Assembly: GCF_022012475.1 (NCBI RefSeq)
Contig: NZ_JAKLWS010000035.1
Span: 1-45,131, forward strand
DNA: 45,131 bases
Direction of reading: 5' to 3'
Source: Rhodohalobacter sulfatireducens
Lineage (GTDB): Bacteria; Bacteroidota; Rhodothermia; Balneolales; Balneolaceae
Shown: in pieces, positions 18,203 through 27,595 of the stretch
Position numbering within the stretch: the stretch's first letter is position 1
Layout: each line of letters begins with the position of its first letter
Program-made: the position numbers and the translations under genes
The notes under the pieces: generated by a model
What the model saw: the letters and a program-made list of their open reading frames with translations, nothing else
The model's database searches: none
Told to the model about the DNA's origin: nothing

Positions 18203-18910
18203 TTAATTACAACTAATGAGTGCTGCTTCACATCCCCCGGCAAAGTAAATATACAGAGGAATGAACAGGAAACCGACAGCCAGAAGAACTGCAAAAATAG
18301 CTCCAACAGTATAAACAATAGCTGACGTCTTTTTACTTCGCATTGTTAAAGATACAAACGCGCTCCAAATGCCATGGCCAAGATGAGTGCCAAGCAATAT
18401 CATAACAATTGTATATCCAAATGTATAGAGAGCACTATTTGCAAATGTGTCAATAACCAACTGTTTTAAATCGGAATATTGCTCACCGGCAACAGTAATT
18501 GTTTCAGTATCACCCAGTGCAAAAGTGTTTACATGTATGACAACAAAAACCAGCAAAACAATTCCTGTAAACGCCATACTTCGCGAACTTAAGCTTTGTT
18601 TACTCGGACCTCCTTTACTGCTGTATACTTTATATTTTTGAGGCCGTGCTTTTCTTTTATTCCACCATATTGAGATACCAATCCACGCATGGAGTATAAA
18701 AGCTATGATAAGCCCAGCTCTTGCAACCCATAGGAGTGGCCCTAAACTGTGCAAGAATTTAGAGTACTCGTTCATTGCATTTGGTTCACCAAAAATGGCA
18801 AGATTTCCCATCAGATGAAAAATGATAAAAAAGACGAGCAATAGTCCGGTAATCCCTGTTAGAAACTTTCGGCCAACTTGTGATTTTAGCGCTTCAATAA
18901 AAGATGGCAT
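18203..18910 (-). CDS. sdhC: Succinate dehydrogenase cytochrome b558 subunit
   Basis: A 235-residue membrane anchor with five hydrophobic helices (about 16-34, 56-78, 110-130, 158-180 and 205-228). Histidines inside or next to helices are suited to ligate two hemes: His32 in FFIIFHLMGN, His74 in FILHAW, the His in VVIHVNTF and HLGHGIW. This is the b558-type anchor used with menaquinone in Bacteroidota-like and epsilon-type enzymes, and no SdhD is needed. It is the first gene of the operon. The 200-base region to yigZ holds both divergent promoters and a TTGCC-GTAAAA-GGCAA hairpin. Confidence 0.94.
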   Translation of the reverse strand: MPSFIEALKSQVGRKFLTGITGLLLVFFIIFHLMGNLAIFGEPNAMNEYSKFLHSLGPLLWVARAGLIIAFILHAWIGISIWWNKRKARPQKYKVYSSKGGPSKQSLSSRSMAFTGIVLLVFVVIHVNTFALGDTETITVAGEQYSDLKQLVIDTFANSALYTFGYTIVMILLGTHLGHGIWSAFVSLTMRSKKTSAIVYTVGAIFAVLLAVGFLFIPLYIYFAGGCEAALISCN

Positions 18911-19111
18911 ATATAGAATTGATTAGTGTCTGAAGATTTCTTTAAATCGTTGGAAAAAACAAGATGAACATTATTTCAGTTCCAAATCATTGTATGTAAA
19001 TTCGTTTGTTTTGCCGTAAAAGGCAAGATAATTATGATTGGAAATCTATTTCGAGCCTATTCAGAAAAGGTCTAAATTATTAGCGTACATTCACTTTCAA
19101 ACACCCTTCAT

Positions 19112-19729
19112 TTGAATACTGTACTATCAAAATTTTCTTCAGATTATCGTATAAAAAGTTCAAAATTTTTGGGTTTTTTGTGCCCCGCCGCTACCATTAC
19201 TGAAGCGGAGGAATACTTAGACTCAATCAAAAAAGAGCATCCTACAGCAACCCACCATTGTTATGCCTATCTGTTGAATCCGAATGAACCTATTGAATAT
19301 TCTTCGGATGATGGTGAACCAAATGGTACAGCCGGACTTCCAATTCTGAATACTTTGAAATCTCACAACCTGATGAATGTGATTTTAATTGTGGTTCGAT
19401 ACTACGGCGGAACTAAACTTGGAAAGGCAGGATTGATTGATGCATATCAAACTTCAGCTCAGCAATCGATTGAATCTGCAACGTTAAATACACTGGTACC
19501 CATTAAAACATATGAGTTGGAATATGATTATCCGCAACAGTCGTTGATTGAAAAATGGAAAAACGAATTTACCTGGATTGACCTTGAATCGTCCTACCTG
19601 GAAACTGTTAACCTTAAAATCGGTTGTCCTAAAGGGGAAAATGAGTTATTTAAAAGGAGTCTTAAATCGAAGGAACACCAACTTATTCGTTTTGAAATTA
19701 CCGGCGAATCTTTTCATATAAAGAACTGA
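19112..19729 (+). CDS. yigZ: YigZ/IMPACT family protein
   Basis: A 205-residue protein of the YigZ family. The N-terminal IMPACT domain has the conserved KSSKFLGFLCPA, THHCYAYLL, SDDGEPNGTAGLP and VVRYYGGTKLGKAGL motifs. A C-terminal domain with an EF-G-like ferredoxin fold follows from about residue 135. Relatives include the eukaryotic GCN2 regulator IMPACT; the bacterial role is unclear, possibly in translation. The start appears to be TTG 19112, since no ATG or GTG lies nearby in frame. It is followed after 43 bases by the adenosyltransferase gene. Confidence 0.92.
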   Translation: MNTVLSKFSSDYRIKSSKFLGFLCPAATITEAEEYLDSIKKEHPTATHHCYAYLLNPNEPIEYSSDDGEPNGTAGLPILNTLKSHNLMNVILIVVRYYGGTKLGKAGLIDAYQTSAQQSIESATLNTLVPIKTYELEYDYPQQSLIEKWKNEFTWIDLESSYLETVNLKIGCPKGENELFKRSLKSKEHQLIRFEITGESFHIKN

Positions 19730-19772
19730 TAAACTCCGACAAGCTTCTTACCTTCAAAAAAAATATTTACTT

Positions 19773-20315
19773 ATGAAAATTTACACTAAAAAAGGTGACC
19801 AGGGAACAACCTCTCTCTTTGGTGGAGCCAGCATTGGAAAAAACAGCCTTAGGATTAAGGCCTATGGAACCATCGATGAGTTGAATTCTATTCTGGGGAT
19901 TATACTTACCTATTCACTCAGCAAACGCGGAGAAGAAATTTTAACAGAGCTGCAAAATCAGCTTTTTGTGCTGGGAGCCGACCTCGCAACTCTGCCTTCC
20001 AAAAAAGCGAAAATTGACCGTATCGGGACTAAAGAGATACAAAAATTAGAAGACTGGATTGATGAGCTGGACGAGCAGTTGCCACAACTTACAGCCTTTA
20101 TACTGCCCGGGGGAGCGCCGGCAGGTGCCACTTTACATCAGGCACGAACGGTTTGCAGACGTGCGGAACGCCATACAGTTGCATTAAAACTTGAGAATCC
20201 TGTTTCGGATGAAATTATCATTTACCTGAATCGGCTTTCGGATCTTCTTTTCGTGATGGCCCGGTTTGAAAATCGAGAAGCCGGAGAAACTGAGACGCAA
20301 TGGAAAAGTAAGTAG
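19773..20315 (+). CDS. PduO-type cob(I)alamin adenosyltransferase
   Basis: A 180-residue enzyme that attaches the adenosyl group to cob(I)alamin to form coenzyme B12. The N-terminal KIYTKKGDQGTTSLFGG is the ATP-binding signature of the PduO/MMAB type. The helical core carries FILPGGAPAGATLHQARTVCRRAER, with the Arg residues that contact ATP and corrinoid. YLNRLSDLLFVMAR near the C-terminus is the other family signature. The full length is normal. No other B12 gene is in the window, so it may serve a B12-dependent enzyme elsewhere. The stop codon abuts the heptamer array. Confidence 0.94.
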   Translation: MKIYTKKGDQGTTSLFGGASIGKNSLRIKAYGTIDELNSILGIILTYSLSKRGEEILTELQNQLFVLGADLATLPSKKAKIDRIGTKEIQKLEDWIDELDEQLPQLTAFILPGGAPAGATLHQARTVCRRAERHTVALKLENPVSDEIIIYLNRLSDLLFVMARFENREAGETETQWKSK

Positions 20316-20321
20316 ATTGGC

Positions 20322-20415
20322 GATTGCTGATTGCTGATTGCTGATTGCTGATTGCTGATTGCTGATTGCTGATTGCTGATTGCTGATTGCTGATTGCTGA
20401 TTGCTGATTGCTGAT
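20322..20415. repeat. Heptamer microsatellite (GATTGCT)13
   Basis: Thirteen perfect tandem GATTGCT units run from 20322 to 20412, followed by a partial GAT; a degenerate GATTGG precedes them. The array lies in the 150-base gap between the adenosyltransferase stop and the glmM start. Two copies of AAAAAATTTTAAAAC (within 20416-20431, and 20445-20459) separate it from glmM. The absence of variant units points to recent expansion by slippage. Confidence 0.97.
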
Positions 20416-20468
20416 AAAAAAATTTTAAAACATTTACTACCAACAAAAAATTTTAAAACTCACTCATA

Positions 20469-21815
20469 ATGGCATTAATGATCTCTGTCTCCGGTATTCG
20501 GGGTATCTTTGGGACTCATCTGACACCAGAAAATCTTGTCAATTTTACAGCAGCTTACGGAACCTGGCTTGATGGAGGTACTGTGGTTGTGGGCCGAGAC
20601 TCTCGGGTAACCGGGCAAATCTGTGAAGATATTGTTTGCGCCACGCTCCAAAGTACGGGCTGCAATGTTGTGAAAGCGGGCATCACTCCAACTCCTACTG
20701 TAGCAATGGGCGTTTTAAAGCACAATGCAGCCGGTGGAATTATTTTGACCGCAAGCCACAACCCAGAGGAATGGAATGCGCTGAAATTGCTGAATCATAA
20801 AAGTGAATTCCTGGATGCTGAACAAGGCGAACAAGTTCTTGATCTCGCAAAAAAAGGTACCTTTACATATCAGAAATACAATAAGATCGGAAGCATCTCA
20901 AAAGATGATGAAATCACAAATTATCATATTCAGAAAATACTGGACCTGCCATACATTGATGCGGAAAAAATTAAAGAGAACAATTACAAAGTTGCTGTTG
21001 ATGCCGTAAATGGCGGGGCATCTATAGCTTTACCAAAAATGCTGGAAGCTTTGGGGGTAAAAGTTGAAAGAATTCATTGTGAACCAAATGGAATATTTCC
21101 ACACAATCCTGAACCCCTTCCCGAAAATTTGCATGACATCTGCACGTATGTAAAACAGAATAATTGTGATCTTGGTATCGTCACAGACCCGGATGGCGAC
21201 CGCCTCGCACTAGTTGATGAAAACGGCAAGTTCTTTGGCGAAGAGTATACTCAGGTTGCCGCCTTTGATTTTATGCTTAGTAAAAATCTCGGCGACACCG
21301 CTACAAATTTATCTTCCTCCCGGGCAGCTAACGATATTACCCAAAAATACAATCAAACGTGCCATCGTGCCGCAGTTGGGGAGATTAATGTTGTAAAAGT
21401 GATGCAGAAAGAAGGTGCCGTGATAAGCGGGGAAGGTAATGGCGGTGTGATCAATCCGGACCTCCATCCCGGACGAGATTCATTAGTGGGATCTGCAATG
21501 ATTCTCCAACTGCTTGCCGAGCGGGAGATCAGCGCATCCGGTTATAGAAACTCACTACCGGATTACGAAATGAGCAAACAAAAAATTGAGCTGAAAAATC
21601 TTGGTGTAGATGCTGATGAACTACTCAATGAAGTTGCCGAAGCCTACAAAAATGAGAAGGTCAACCGAACCGACGGTGTGAAAATTGACTTTGAGGAAGG
21701 ATGGGTTCATTTCCGAAAATCGAATACGGAGCCTATCGTCAGAGTTTACAGTGAAGCTAAAACAAAAGACGAGGCCGAAAAACTTGCTGCGAGTGTAATC
21801 TCTTTGATTCAATGA
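20469..21815 (+). CDS. glmM: Phosphoglucosamine mutase (phosphohexomutase family)
   Basis: A 448-residue alpha-D-phosphohexomutase. ISVSGIRGIFG starts domain 1. The catalytic phosphoserine loop TASHNP is at 94-99 (Ser96), the metal loop DPDGDR at 240-245, the sugar-binding loop GEGNGGV in domain 3, and the phosphate-binding RKSNTEPIVRVY near the C-terminus. GEGNGG and RxSNTEP favour phosphoglucosamine mutase over phosphomannomutase, so the likely role is conversion of glucosamine-6-P to glucosamine-1-P for peptidoglycan and LPS. Some sister lineages use similar proteins as PMM/PGM. A 7-bp microsatellite lies about 55 bases upstream. Confidence 0.9.
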   Translation: MALMISVSGIRGIFGTHLTPENLVNFTAAYGTWLDGGTVVVGRDSRVTGQICEDIVCATLQSTGCNVVKAGITPTPTVAMGVLKHNAAGGIILTASHNPEEWNALKLLNHKSEFLDAEQGEQVLDLAKKGTFTYQKYNKIGSISKDDEITNYHIQKILDLPYIDAEKIKENNYKVAVDAVNGGASIALPKMLEALGVKVERIHCEPNGIFPHNPEPLPENLHDICTYVKQNNCDLGIVTDPDGDRLALVDENGKFFGEEYTQVAAFDFMLSKNLGDTATNLSSSRAANDITQKYNQTCHRAAVGEINVVKVMQKEGAVISGEGNGGVINPDLHPGRDSLVGSAMILQLLAEREISASGYRNSLPDYEMSKQKIELKNLGVDADELLNEVAEAYKNEKVNRTDGVKIDFEEGWVHFRKSNTEPIVRVYSEAKTKDEAEKLAASVISLIQ

Positions 21816-21988
21816 TACTCAGAAATTTTCAGCATCTGGATGAAATTCTTAGTCTCCTTTCAACAATGAATCCAAGAGATTTTAAATCATTCACAACACA
21901 ACCAATGAAAATCTAATTTATTTTTGATAAGGTTTCGTAATCAAGCTTTCTTATTTTGAACGACTAATTTTTCAACTAACCAAGCCCT

Positions 21989-22870
21989 ATGATCAAATCA
22001 ATGACAGGTTTTGGCCGCGGGGAATCCTCTTCCAACGGCTTCCAGGTTACTGTTGAGATCAAAACCCTTAACAGTCGCTACCTCGATATTTCAATTCGCA
22101 TGCCGCAGAGTATCCAGGAGTATGAATTCGACATCAAAGAGGAAATCCAGAAAAAAATGTCGCGCGGAAAGGCACACGTCAGTGTTAATGTCGAAAAAAC
22201 GGATCAGCTCTCTCCCAATATCACCTACAATGCACAACTTATAACAGCATACACCGATATGCTGAAAAAGGTAAAAACACTGGCCGGTATAGAAGGCCCG
22301 GTTCAACTCGACGATCTGTTACGGTTTGATGACATTTTTGAGAGCCAGCAAGTAGATGAGGAGCATATTGAAAATATCTGGAACTGTACACAAGAAGCAC
22401 TGGATAAATCACTCATTCTTTTGAATGAAATGAGGCAACAAGAGGGTGAAGAGCTCAGAAACGATTTGACGGAGTTGATTCAGGGAATCTCCGAAATTGT
22501 TGAAACAGTTAAAGAACTTTCAAAAAAACGCGGGCCTGAAGTTCGGGAAAAACTACAAACCCGCATCAGTTCAATGATTGATGAAGAAAAAATCGATCCT
22601 GAACGCCTCGAAATGGAGGTTGCCCTGTTGATCGACAAGATGGATGTAAATGAGGAAATTATTCGTTTGCAGTCTCACCTCAAATTTTTCCTGGAAGCTC
22701 TTGAGAATGCCGAACCGGTTGGACGCCGGTTGAACTTCCTCTCGCAAGAGATTAACCGGGAGTTGAATACAATTGGGGCCAAATCGAACGATTCAACAAT
22801 TGCGCACCACATCGTTCTTGGTAAAGAAAAATTGGAAAAAATTCGGGAACAGGTTCAGAACATTGAGTAA
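21989..22870 (+). CDS. yicC: YicC family endoribonuclease
   Basis: A 293-residue protein that starts MIKSMTGFGRGE, the diagnostic N-terminus of the YicC family. It also has VEIKTLNSRYLDI and the C-terminal DUF1732 signature with GRRLNFLSQEINRELNTIGAKS. Characterised members are RNA-cleaving enzymes that act in RNA turnover. It opens an operon with gmk, rpoZ and coaBC, an arrangement repeated in many bacteria. The stop overlaps the gmk start by 8 bases. Confidence 0.95.
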   Translation: MIKSMTGFGRGESSSNGFQVTVEIKTLNSRYLDISIRMPQSIQEYEFDIKEEIQKKMSRGKAHVSVNVEKTDQLSPNITYNAQLITAYTDMLKKVKTLAGIEGPVQLDDLLRFDDIFESQQVDEEHIENIWNCTQEALDKSLILLNEMRQQEGEELRNDLTELIQGISEIVETVKELSKKRGPEVREKLQTRISSMIDEEKIDPERLEMEVALLIDKMDVNEEIIRLQSHLKFFLEALENAEPVGRRLNFLSQEINRELNTIGAKSNDSTIAHHIVLGKEKLEKIREQVQNIE

Positions 22871-23438
22871 GAAAGGTAAAATCCTGGTATTGGTTGCTCC
22901 CAGCGGCGGAGGTAAAACAACGATGGCAAGACGCATCTTGGATGATTTTGACCAGATCCGGTTTTCGGTCAGCGCTACCACACGCCCCCCCCGAAAAGGT
23001 GAAAAAGACGGAGTAAATTATCACTATATATCAAAGGAAGAGTTCAAAGAAAAGATCGATAACGGAGACTTCCTTGAGTGGGAAGAGGTCTATGACGGAA
23101 CACTATACGGAACCCTTCGCAAAAACGTTGAAAAAGAACTGGAAAAAGGATATTTTATTTTGCTTGACATTGATGTACTTGGCGCATTAAATGTGAAGAA
23201 GATATTTGAAAAGGATGCGCTGGCAATTTTTATACAGCCTCCATCCATTGAGATTCTGAAAGAACGATTACAAAAACGGGCAACCGATGCTCAACAAGAC
23301 ATTCAAACCCGTTTAGAACGCGCCAAAAAAGAGATGGCTTATGCCAATCGATTCGATCATATTATTATTAATGATGATCTAGAAAAAGCATACAGCCAAA
23401 TCAAAGAACTTGTTACCAACTTTATAAAACAAACATAA
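22863..23438 (+). CDS. gmk: Guanylate kinase
   Basis: A 191-residue kinase that converts GMP to GDP. The P-loop APSGGGKT is at residues 12-19. The GMP-binding region SATTRPPRKGEKDGVNYHYI, then EWEEVYDGTLYGT and the RLQKRATD lid follow. I placed the start at TTG 22863 because it lies directly before SKKGKILVLV as in other Gmk proteins. The earlier in-frame ATG at 22773 is buried in yicC and would add 30 unrelated residues. It is translationally coupled to yicC and followed by rpoZ after 2 bases. Confidence 0.93.
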   Translation: MSKKGKILVLVAPSGGGKTTMARRILDDFDQIRFSVSATTRPPRKGEKDGVNYHYISKEEFKEKIDNGDFLEWEEVYDGTLYGTLRKNVEKELEKGYFILLDIDVLGALNVKKIFEKDALAIFIQPPSIEILKERLQKRATDAQQDIQTRLERAKKEMAYANRFDHIIINDDLEKAYSQIKELVTNFIKQT

Positions 23439-23440
23439 AT

Positions 23441-23734
23441 ATGCCGATTAGAACACTGGATTTAGAGAAACTGGGTGAAAAGAAGGGCAACAAATACGAG
23501 AAGATCGTTGTGATGTCGAAAAGAGCCCGGCAAGTTGCCGCCCAGGAAAAACTCGAACTTGATGAGAAACTCAAATATTTTGAAGGATTTGAGGATGAAG
23601 ACGAGTTTACCTTCAACGAAGAGCAAGAACGCATTTCGAAAGCTTTTGAACAACTCCCCCACGCTACCCAGCGCTCTGTAAATGAAATGCTGGAAGGGAA
23701 AGTAACCTACCGATATCCTAAAGAAGAGATCTAA
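23441..23734 (+). CDS. rpoZ: RNA polymerase omega subunit
   Basis: A 97-residue small subunit that helps fold and assemble the beta' subunit. The start MPIRTLDLEKLGEKKGNKYE and the KRARQVAAQEK helix match the Bacteroidota-type omega. The C-terminal acidic half, with FNEEQERISKAFEQLP, is specific to this group. Its position between gmk and coaBC is conserved widely. It is spaced 2 bases from each neighbour and so is cotranscribed. Confidence 0.93.
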   Translation: MPIRTLDLEKLGEKKGNKYEKIVVMSKRARQVAAQEKLELDEKLKYFEGFEDEDEFTFNEEQERISKAFEQLPHATQRSVNEMLEGKVTYRYPKEEI

Positions 23735-23736
23735 TC

Positions 23737-24936
23737 ATGCTCACCGGTAAACGCATTATACTTGGCGTTACCGGTGGTATTGCCGCTTATAAAGCGGTGT
23801 ACCTTTTGCGTGAATTTCAAAAAGCGGGGGCTGAAGTTCGGGTTACCATGACCCCTTCCGCCACCCGATTTGTAGGTACAGAAACATTTGCCGCCCTCAG
23901 CCAAAACCCTGTCGCCGTTGAGGTTTTCAATGATGATGATCCCGGTGAGGACTGGACAAAACATATCCACTGGGGGGACTGGGCCGATCTTTTTATTATT
24001 GCTCCATGTACTGCCAATACACTCTCCAAAATTGTGCAGGGACAATCTGATAACATGCTAACTTCCACCGTACTCGCTGCACGGTGTCCATTATTGATCT
24101 GTCCTACGATGGATGGTGAAATGTATGAAAGTCCTGCTGTATCTGAGAATTTAAACAAGGCAAAATCACGCGGTTGCTACATTTTGGAACCTGAGGAGGG
24201 ATACCTGGCGAGTGGAATGGAATCAAAAGGGCGACTTCCCGAACCAGAAACTATCCTGGAGGAATCCCAGCGTATCATCAAAAAGCACCGAATCCAGGGG
24301 CCTTTGACAGGTAAAAAAGTAGTAGTTAGTGCCGGACCAACGCGCGAATTTTTGGATCCGATTCGATTTATATCGAATCCCAGCAGCGGAAAAATGGGAT
24401 TAGCAATGGCCGAAGCGGCCCGGGTTCTCGGAGCCAATGTAACCCTTCTTCACGGTCCCATTTCTATTGAGATACCTGACCGTATACCATCAAAAACCTT
24501 TGTATCGGCAGATGAGCTCTTCAATCTGATCAAAGAAGATGCAAATGCGGATGTAATAATCATGGCAGCAGCCGTTTCTGATTTCAAACCCTCAACCTTT
24601 CAGCAACAAAAAGTAAAGAAAGAGCAGGCTGATACTGAATTAAAATTAACACGGAACCCGGATATCCTTGAATGGCTTGGAAATCGTAAAAATGAGGGGC
24701 AGGTTCTGATCGGCTTTGCAATGGAAACAGAAAATCTCAGGCAGAATGCTCAGAAGAAGCTCCAAAAAAAGAACCTTGACTGGATCTGTGCTAATGATTT
24801 AGCAGGAGAAAGTTCTGCATTTGGATCGGATGAGAATAGAATCCTTCTCTTGAGTGAAGAGACCGAGGAATCTTATTCAGGCACAAAACAAGAAATCGCC
24901 AGAAAAATTTTACATAGAATCTTTTCTGCCGATTAA
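23737..24936 (+). CDS. coaBC: Bifunctional phosphopantothenoylcysteine decarboxylase/synthase
   Basis: A 399-residue fusion that carries out two consecutive steps from 4'-phosphopantothenate to 4'-phosphopantetheine. The N-terminal flavin domain (about 1-180) has GITGG-type VTGGIAAYK, the catalytic HIHWGDWAD histidine and [10 protein letters not shown]. The substrate-clamp motif reads CPTMDGEMY, with Asp where PxMNxxM usually has Asn. The C-terminal CoaB domain (about 190-399) has [27 protein letters not shown] and GFAMET. The last gene of yicC-gmk-rpoZ-coaBC, it is convergent with the GT14-like gene across 25 bases. Confidence 0.94.
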   Translation: MLTGKRIILGVTGGIAAYKAVYLLREFQKAGAEVRVTMTPSATRFVGTETFAALSQNPVAVEVFNDDDPGEDWTKHIHWGDWADLFIIAPCTANTLSKIVQGQSDNMLTSTVLAARCPLLICPTMDGEMYESPAVSENLNKAKSRGCYILEPEEGYLASGMESKGRLPEPETILEESQRIIKKHRIQGPLTGKKVVVSAGPTREFLDPIRFISNPSSGKMGLAMAEAARVLGANVTLLHGPISIEIPDRIPSKTFVSADELFNLIKEDANADVIIMAAAVSDFKPSTFQQQKVKKEQADTELKLTRNPDILEWLGNRKNEGQVLIGFAMETENLRQNAQKKLQKKNLDWICANDLAGESSAFGSDENRILLLSEETEESYSGTKQEIARKILHRIFSAD

Positions 24937-24961
24937 ATAGAGTTCACTTGTCGTTTTTGTA

Positions 24962-25873
24962 CTATGCTTCGTAACCGATTATCTCGTCGAGCCGGTCGAG
25001 AACATCTGGTTTTTTTCGCATATTAAACTTTCGTGCAAAATGGCAGTTTGATTCAATCATTTTTTGCAAATCTTCTGCTCCCAATTCTTTTGGGTGAGCA
25101 CCCATACCTTCCCAATCTTCATACCGCCAGTTTTCAGTACTGATTTTCATGTCAGAATTATTATTCAGGATAATGTGAAAATAGGATTCATCCGGACAAT
25201 CAACTCCTTTGTAGAAATTTTTTACCCACTTACTGGAAGCATCAAAATCTAAAATATATTCTGCAGCCTTTCGGCTCGCAGAAAACCATTGACTGCCTTT
25301 GTAGCAATGAAATGTGTCTGAAAACGGAATGAGGTATCGAATGAATTTTGGATTTTTAACTCTAACTCTTTCAGTTACCCATTTTCGTTTCCGAATAGAT
25401 TGAACCAGATGAAAAATTGAAGGATACTCAAAAACAAATGAGTTGTATCGAACAAAATGTCCAGCATCTAAAGGATTGTCTATCTCTTCTCTTACAAGTT
25501 TCTTTGAAGATATATGAGCATCAAATTTCGTATTTCTCAGGTCACTAAGAAGCTCCCGGCCGGGCTTAATGGGGTAGTCAGTTCCACTCAATAGAATAAA
25601 CCAGTCTGGATCATAGGCTGAATAAAGTTGTTTAATAGCTTTTAAAGTTGCCTCGACCAAAGACCATTTTCCCCATTCTGTTTTTACATGCGGGCTAACA
25701 AAAGATAGGTTTTGCGGGACGGAACTTAACGGCAGTTTGGATTGTCCGAAGTCATGGTGACAAACGATAGGCGGTTGATCAAACATAAAATTCAGCCGAT
25801 CAATCAACCGAAGAATCTGTTTGGGATTTTGATGGGTCAGTAAAATAAAACCAAGAAAGGGATTAGAACTCAT
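24962..25873 (-). CDS. GT14-family beta-1,6-N-acetylglucosaminyltransferase-like protein
   Basis: A 303-residue cytoplasmic glycosyltransferase of the Core-2/I-branching (GT14) type. Signatures are LTHQNPKQILRLIDRLN at the N-terminus, VCHHDFGQSK, the SLVEATLKAIKQL helix and FILLSGTDYPIKP. The last of these is the most conserved motif of the family. A late WFSASRKAAEYIL resembles the WF/S segment. There is no signal or membrane anchor. It probably modifies a cell-surface glycan; the acceptor is unknown. It lies directly downstream of the symporter gene on the same strand. Confidence 0.85.
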   Translation of the reverse strand: MSSNPFLGFILLTHQNPKQILRLIDRLNFMFDQPPIVCHHDFGQSKLPLSSVPQNLSFVSPHVKTEWGKWSLVEATLKAIKQLYSAYDPDWFILLSGTDYPIKPGRELLSDLRNTKFDAHISSKKLVREEIDNPLDAGHFVRYNSFVFEYPSIFHLVQSIRKRKWVTERVRVKNPKFIRYLIPFSDTFHCYKGSQWFSASRKAAEYILDFDASSKWVKNFYKGVDCPDESYFHIILNNNSDMKISTENWRYEDWEGMGAHPKELGAEDLQKMIESNCHFARKFNMRKKPDVLDRLDEIIGYEA

Positions 25874-25893
25874 TTAATCCGCCAGGACCTATT

Positions 25894-27438
25894 TTAACTT
25901 AAAAATTTTGATCTCACTACATAAGATAAATTGGCTACTGCGATCACAATAAAACCGCCAACGGCTGTATAGAGTGGCCATGCAATTGTAAGACCTTCTC
26001 CCGGGAGGAATTGCTGCAGGGCTCCCTCAACCACAAAAAGGAGGGATATCAGCCCGGTGAAGAAACCAATCATCGCATCCTTTCTTCCGGGCTTTGGAAA
26101 AAGTCTACCGAGCACAAAAATCCCTAAGAGCCCGCCATATGTATACGACGCAATACCAAGTCCCAGCTCAACTATTGCAGGCCGATCTCCTCCACTTAAT
26201 TGGAGCCATGTAAATAAGAATGCCGAACCCGTAAGCACAACTCCCCATCCTATCGTAACCATACGCGAGACCCAAAGCTCCCTGGCATCATCCCAGTCAG
26301 CTCCCGAAATGGGTTTGATAATATCATAAGTAGTGGATGAAGCCAACGCATTGAGTGAAGAGCTCAAACTACTCATCGCGGCTGCAAACAAGGAAGCTAC
26401 AATAAGCCCCGCAATCCCGACCGGCATATGATCGACAATGAAACGTGCAAAAACTTCATCTGTAGTTGACAGCCCGATCTCCATTGCTGTTTGACCTTCG
26501 TAGAAAACAAACAATATCAAACCAATAAAAAGGAAAAGCCCAAATTGCATGCTTGCAACAATTCCGCTCCATATTAAAGCTTTTTGACTCGATTTGAGCG
26601 ATCCGGTTGCCAGCAGTCGTTGTACGATTAATTGATCGGTACCGTGAGAGGCGATTGAGAAAATCGCACCACCGATAATAGCTACCCAAAAAACGTAGGG
26701 ATCGGCGATGAATTCACTCCAGCTCAAATCGAAACCAAAATTGAACATTGTAAATTTACCTGCCTCTCCCAACATCGAAAAAGCTTCCGACATTGGAACT
26801 GAAAGCTTGCCGAATAACAGAAAAAGTGCGAACAGTGCTCCGCCTATATAGATGAACATCTGGACCACATCCATCCAGATAACGGCTTTTATTCCACCCA
26901 AAAAGGTATAAATAAGCGTGATCACGGCAATGACTGAAATAGCCAGCAAGTAGATCTGCATGTCACCCCAGCCCTCAAAAACACCGGCAAAGCGAAATAT
27001 AATTGCAAGCGGAATGGCTGTTGCAAAAAGACGAACCCCATCGGCCAGCAACCGAGTGATGATAAATGTTGAACTGGCAGCTTTTCTCATACCGGACCCG
27101 AACCGTTTTTCAAGATATTGATAGGCTGTAGCCAGCTCTCCGTGAACGTACCCGGGCAGGAACCAGAACGCAACAATGACACGCCCGATAATATACCCGA
27201 AAGTAAGCTGTAAAAAGGTGAGATTTCCGCCGTACGCAACGGCCGGAATACTGATAAAAGTAAGTGTACTTGTTTCAGTGGCAACAACAGAAAAAAGGAT
27301 TGCCCACCAAGGCATCTCACGTCCGCCTAAAAAATAATCGGTCGTTGTTTTTTGTGTTCCTGCCGACCATATCCCAAAAACGGCAACAACAATCAAGTAA
27401 ACAACGATAACAATACCGTCAATCAGCGTAAATCCCAT
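25894..27438 (-). CDS. Sodium:solute symporter (SSS family)
   Basis: A transporter of 514 residues with 13-14 predicted helices. The family signatures are DYFLGGREMPWWAI in the first loop, VVATETSTLTFISIPA, with Ser/Thr suited to the Na+ site, and RLLADGVRLF. The later GTDQLIVQRLLATGS and AAMSSLSSSLNALAS match the conserved SSS core and Na2 site. I chose ATG 27438; a TTG at 27450 would add four residues. The substrate is not identifiable from sequence; sugars, sialic acid and organic acids are all used by relatives. It is followed by the GT14-like gene after 20 bases. Confidence 0.92.
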   Translation of the reverse strand: MGFTLIDGIVIVVYLIVVAVFGIWSAGTQKTTTDYFLGGREMPWWAILFSVVATETSTLTFISIPAVAYGGNLTFLQLTFGYIIGRVIVAFWFLPGYVHGELATAYQYLEKRFGSGMRKAASSTFIITRLLADGVRLFATAIPLAIIFRFAGVFEGWGDMQIYLLAISVIAVITLIYTFLGGIKAVIWMDVVQMFIYIGGALFALFLLFGKLSVPMSEAFSMLGEAGKFTMFNFGFDLSWSEFIADPYVFWVAIIGGAIFSIASHGTDQLIVQRLLATGSLKSSQKALIWSGIVASMQFGLFLFIGLILFVFYEGQTAMEIGLSTTDEVFARFIVDHMPVGIAGLIVASLFAAAMSSLSSSLNALASSTTYDIIKPISGADWDDARELWVSRMVTIGWGVVLTGSAFLFTWLQLSGGDRPAIVELGLGIASYTYGGLLGIFVLGRLFPKPGRKDAMIGFFTGLISLLFVVEGALQQFLPGEGLTIAWPLYTAVGGFIVIAVANLSYVVRSKFLS

Positions 27439-27595
27439 ACCATCAGTCAATTCAGTTTGAACGATTGCGAAGGAAAGAAAAAGAATTCCTTTCTTGAATC
27501 AAAAGGAATTTACCGCAAATGCACAAAGGCGCAGAGGGATTTATTGTAAGGAATTGGCGGAAAACAGTTCATACAACTATATAGTGGTTTTGTTT

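Noticed and set aside
20322-20415. Possible CRISPR array
   Set aside because: The units are 7 bp with no spacers, so it is a simple tandem repeat.
20222-20446. Minus-strand frame with repeated NQQSAIS units
   Set aside because: It is the translation of the GATTGCT microsatellite and overlaps the end of the adenosyltransferase gene; no independent coding sign.
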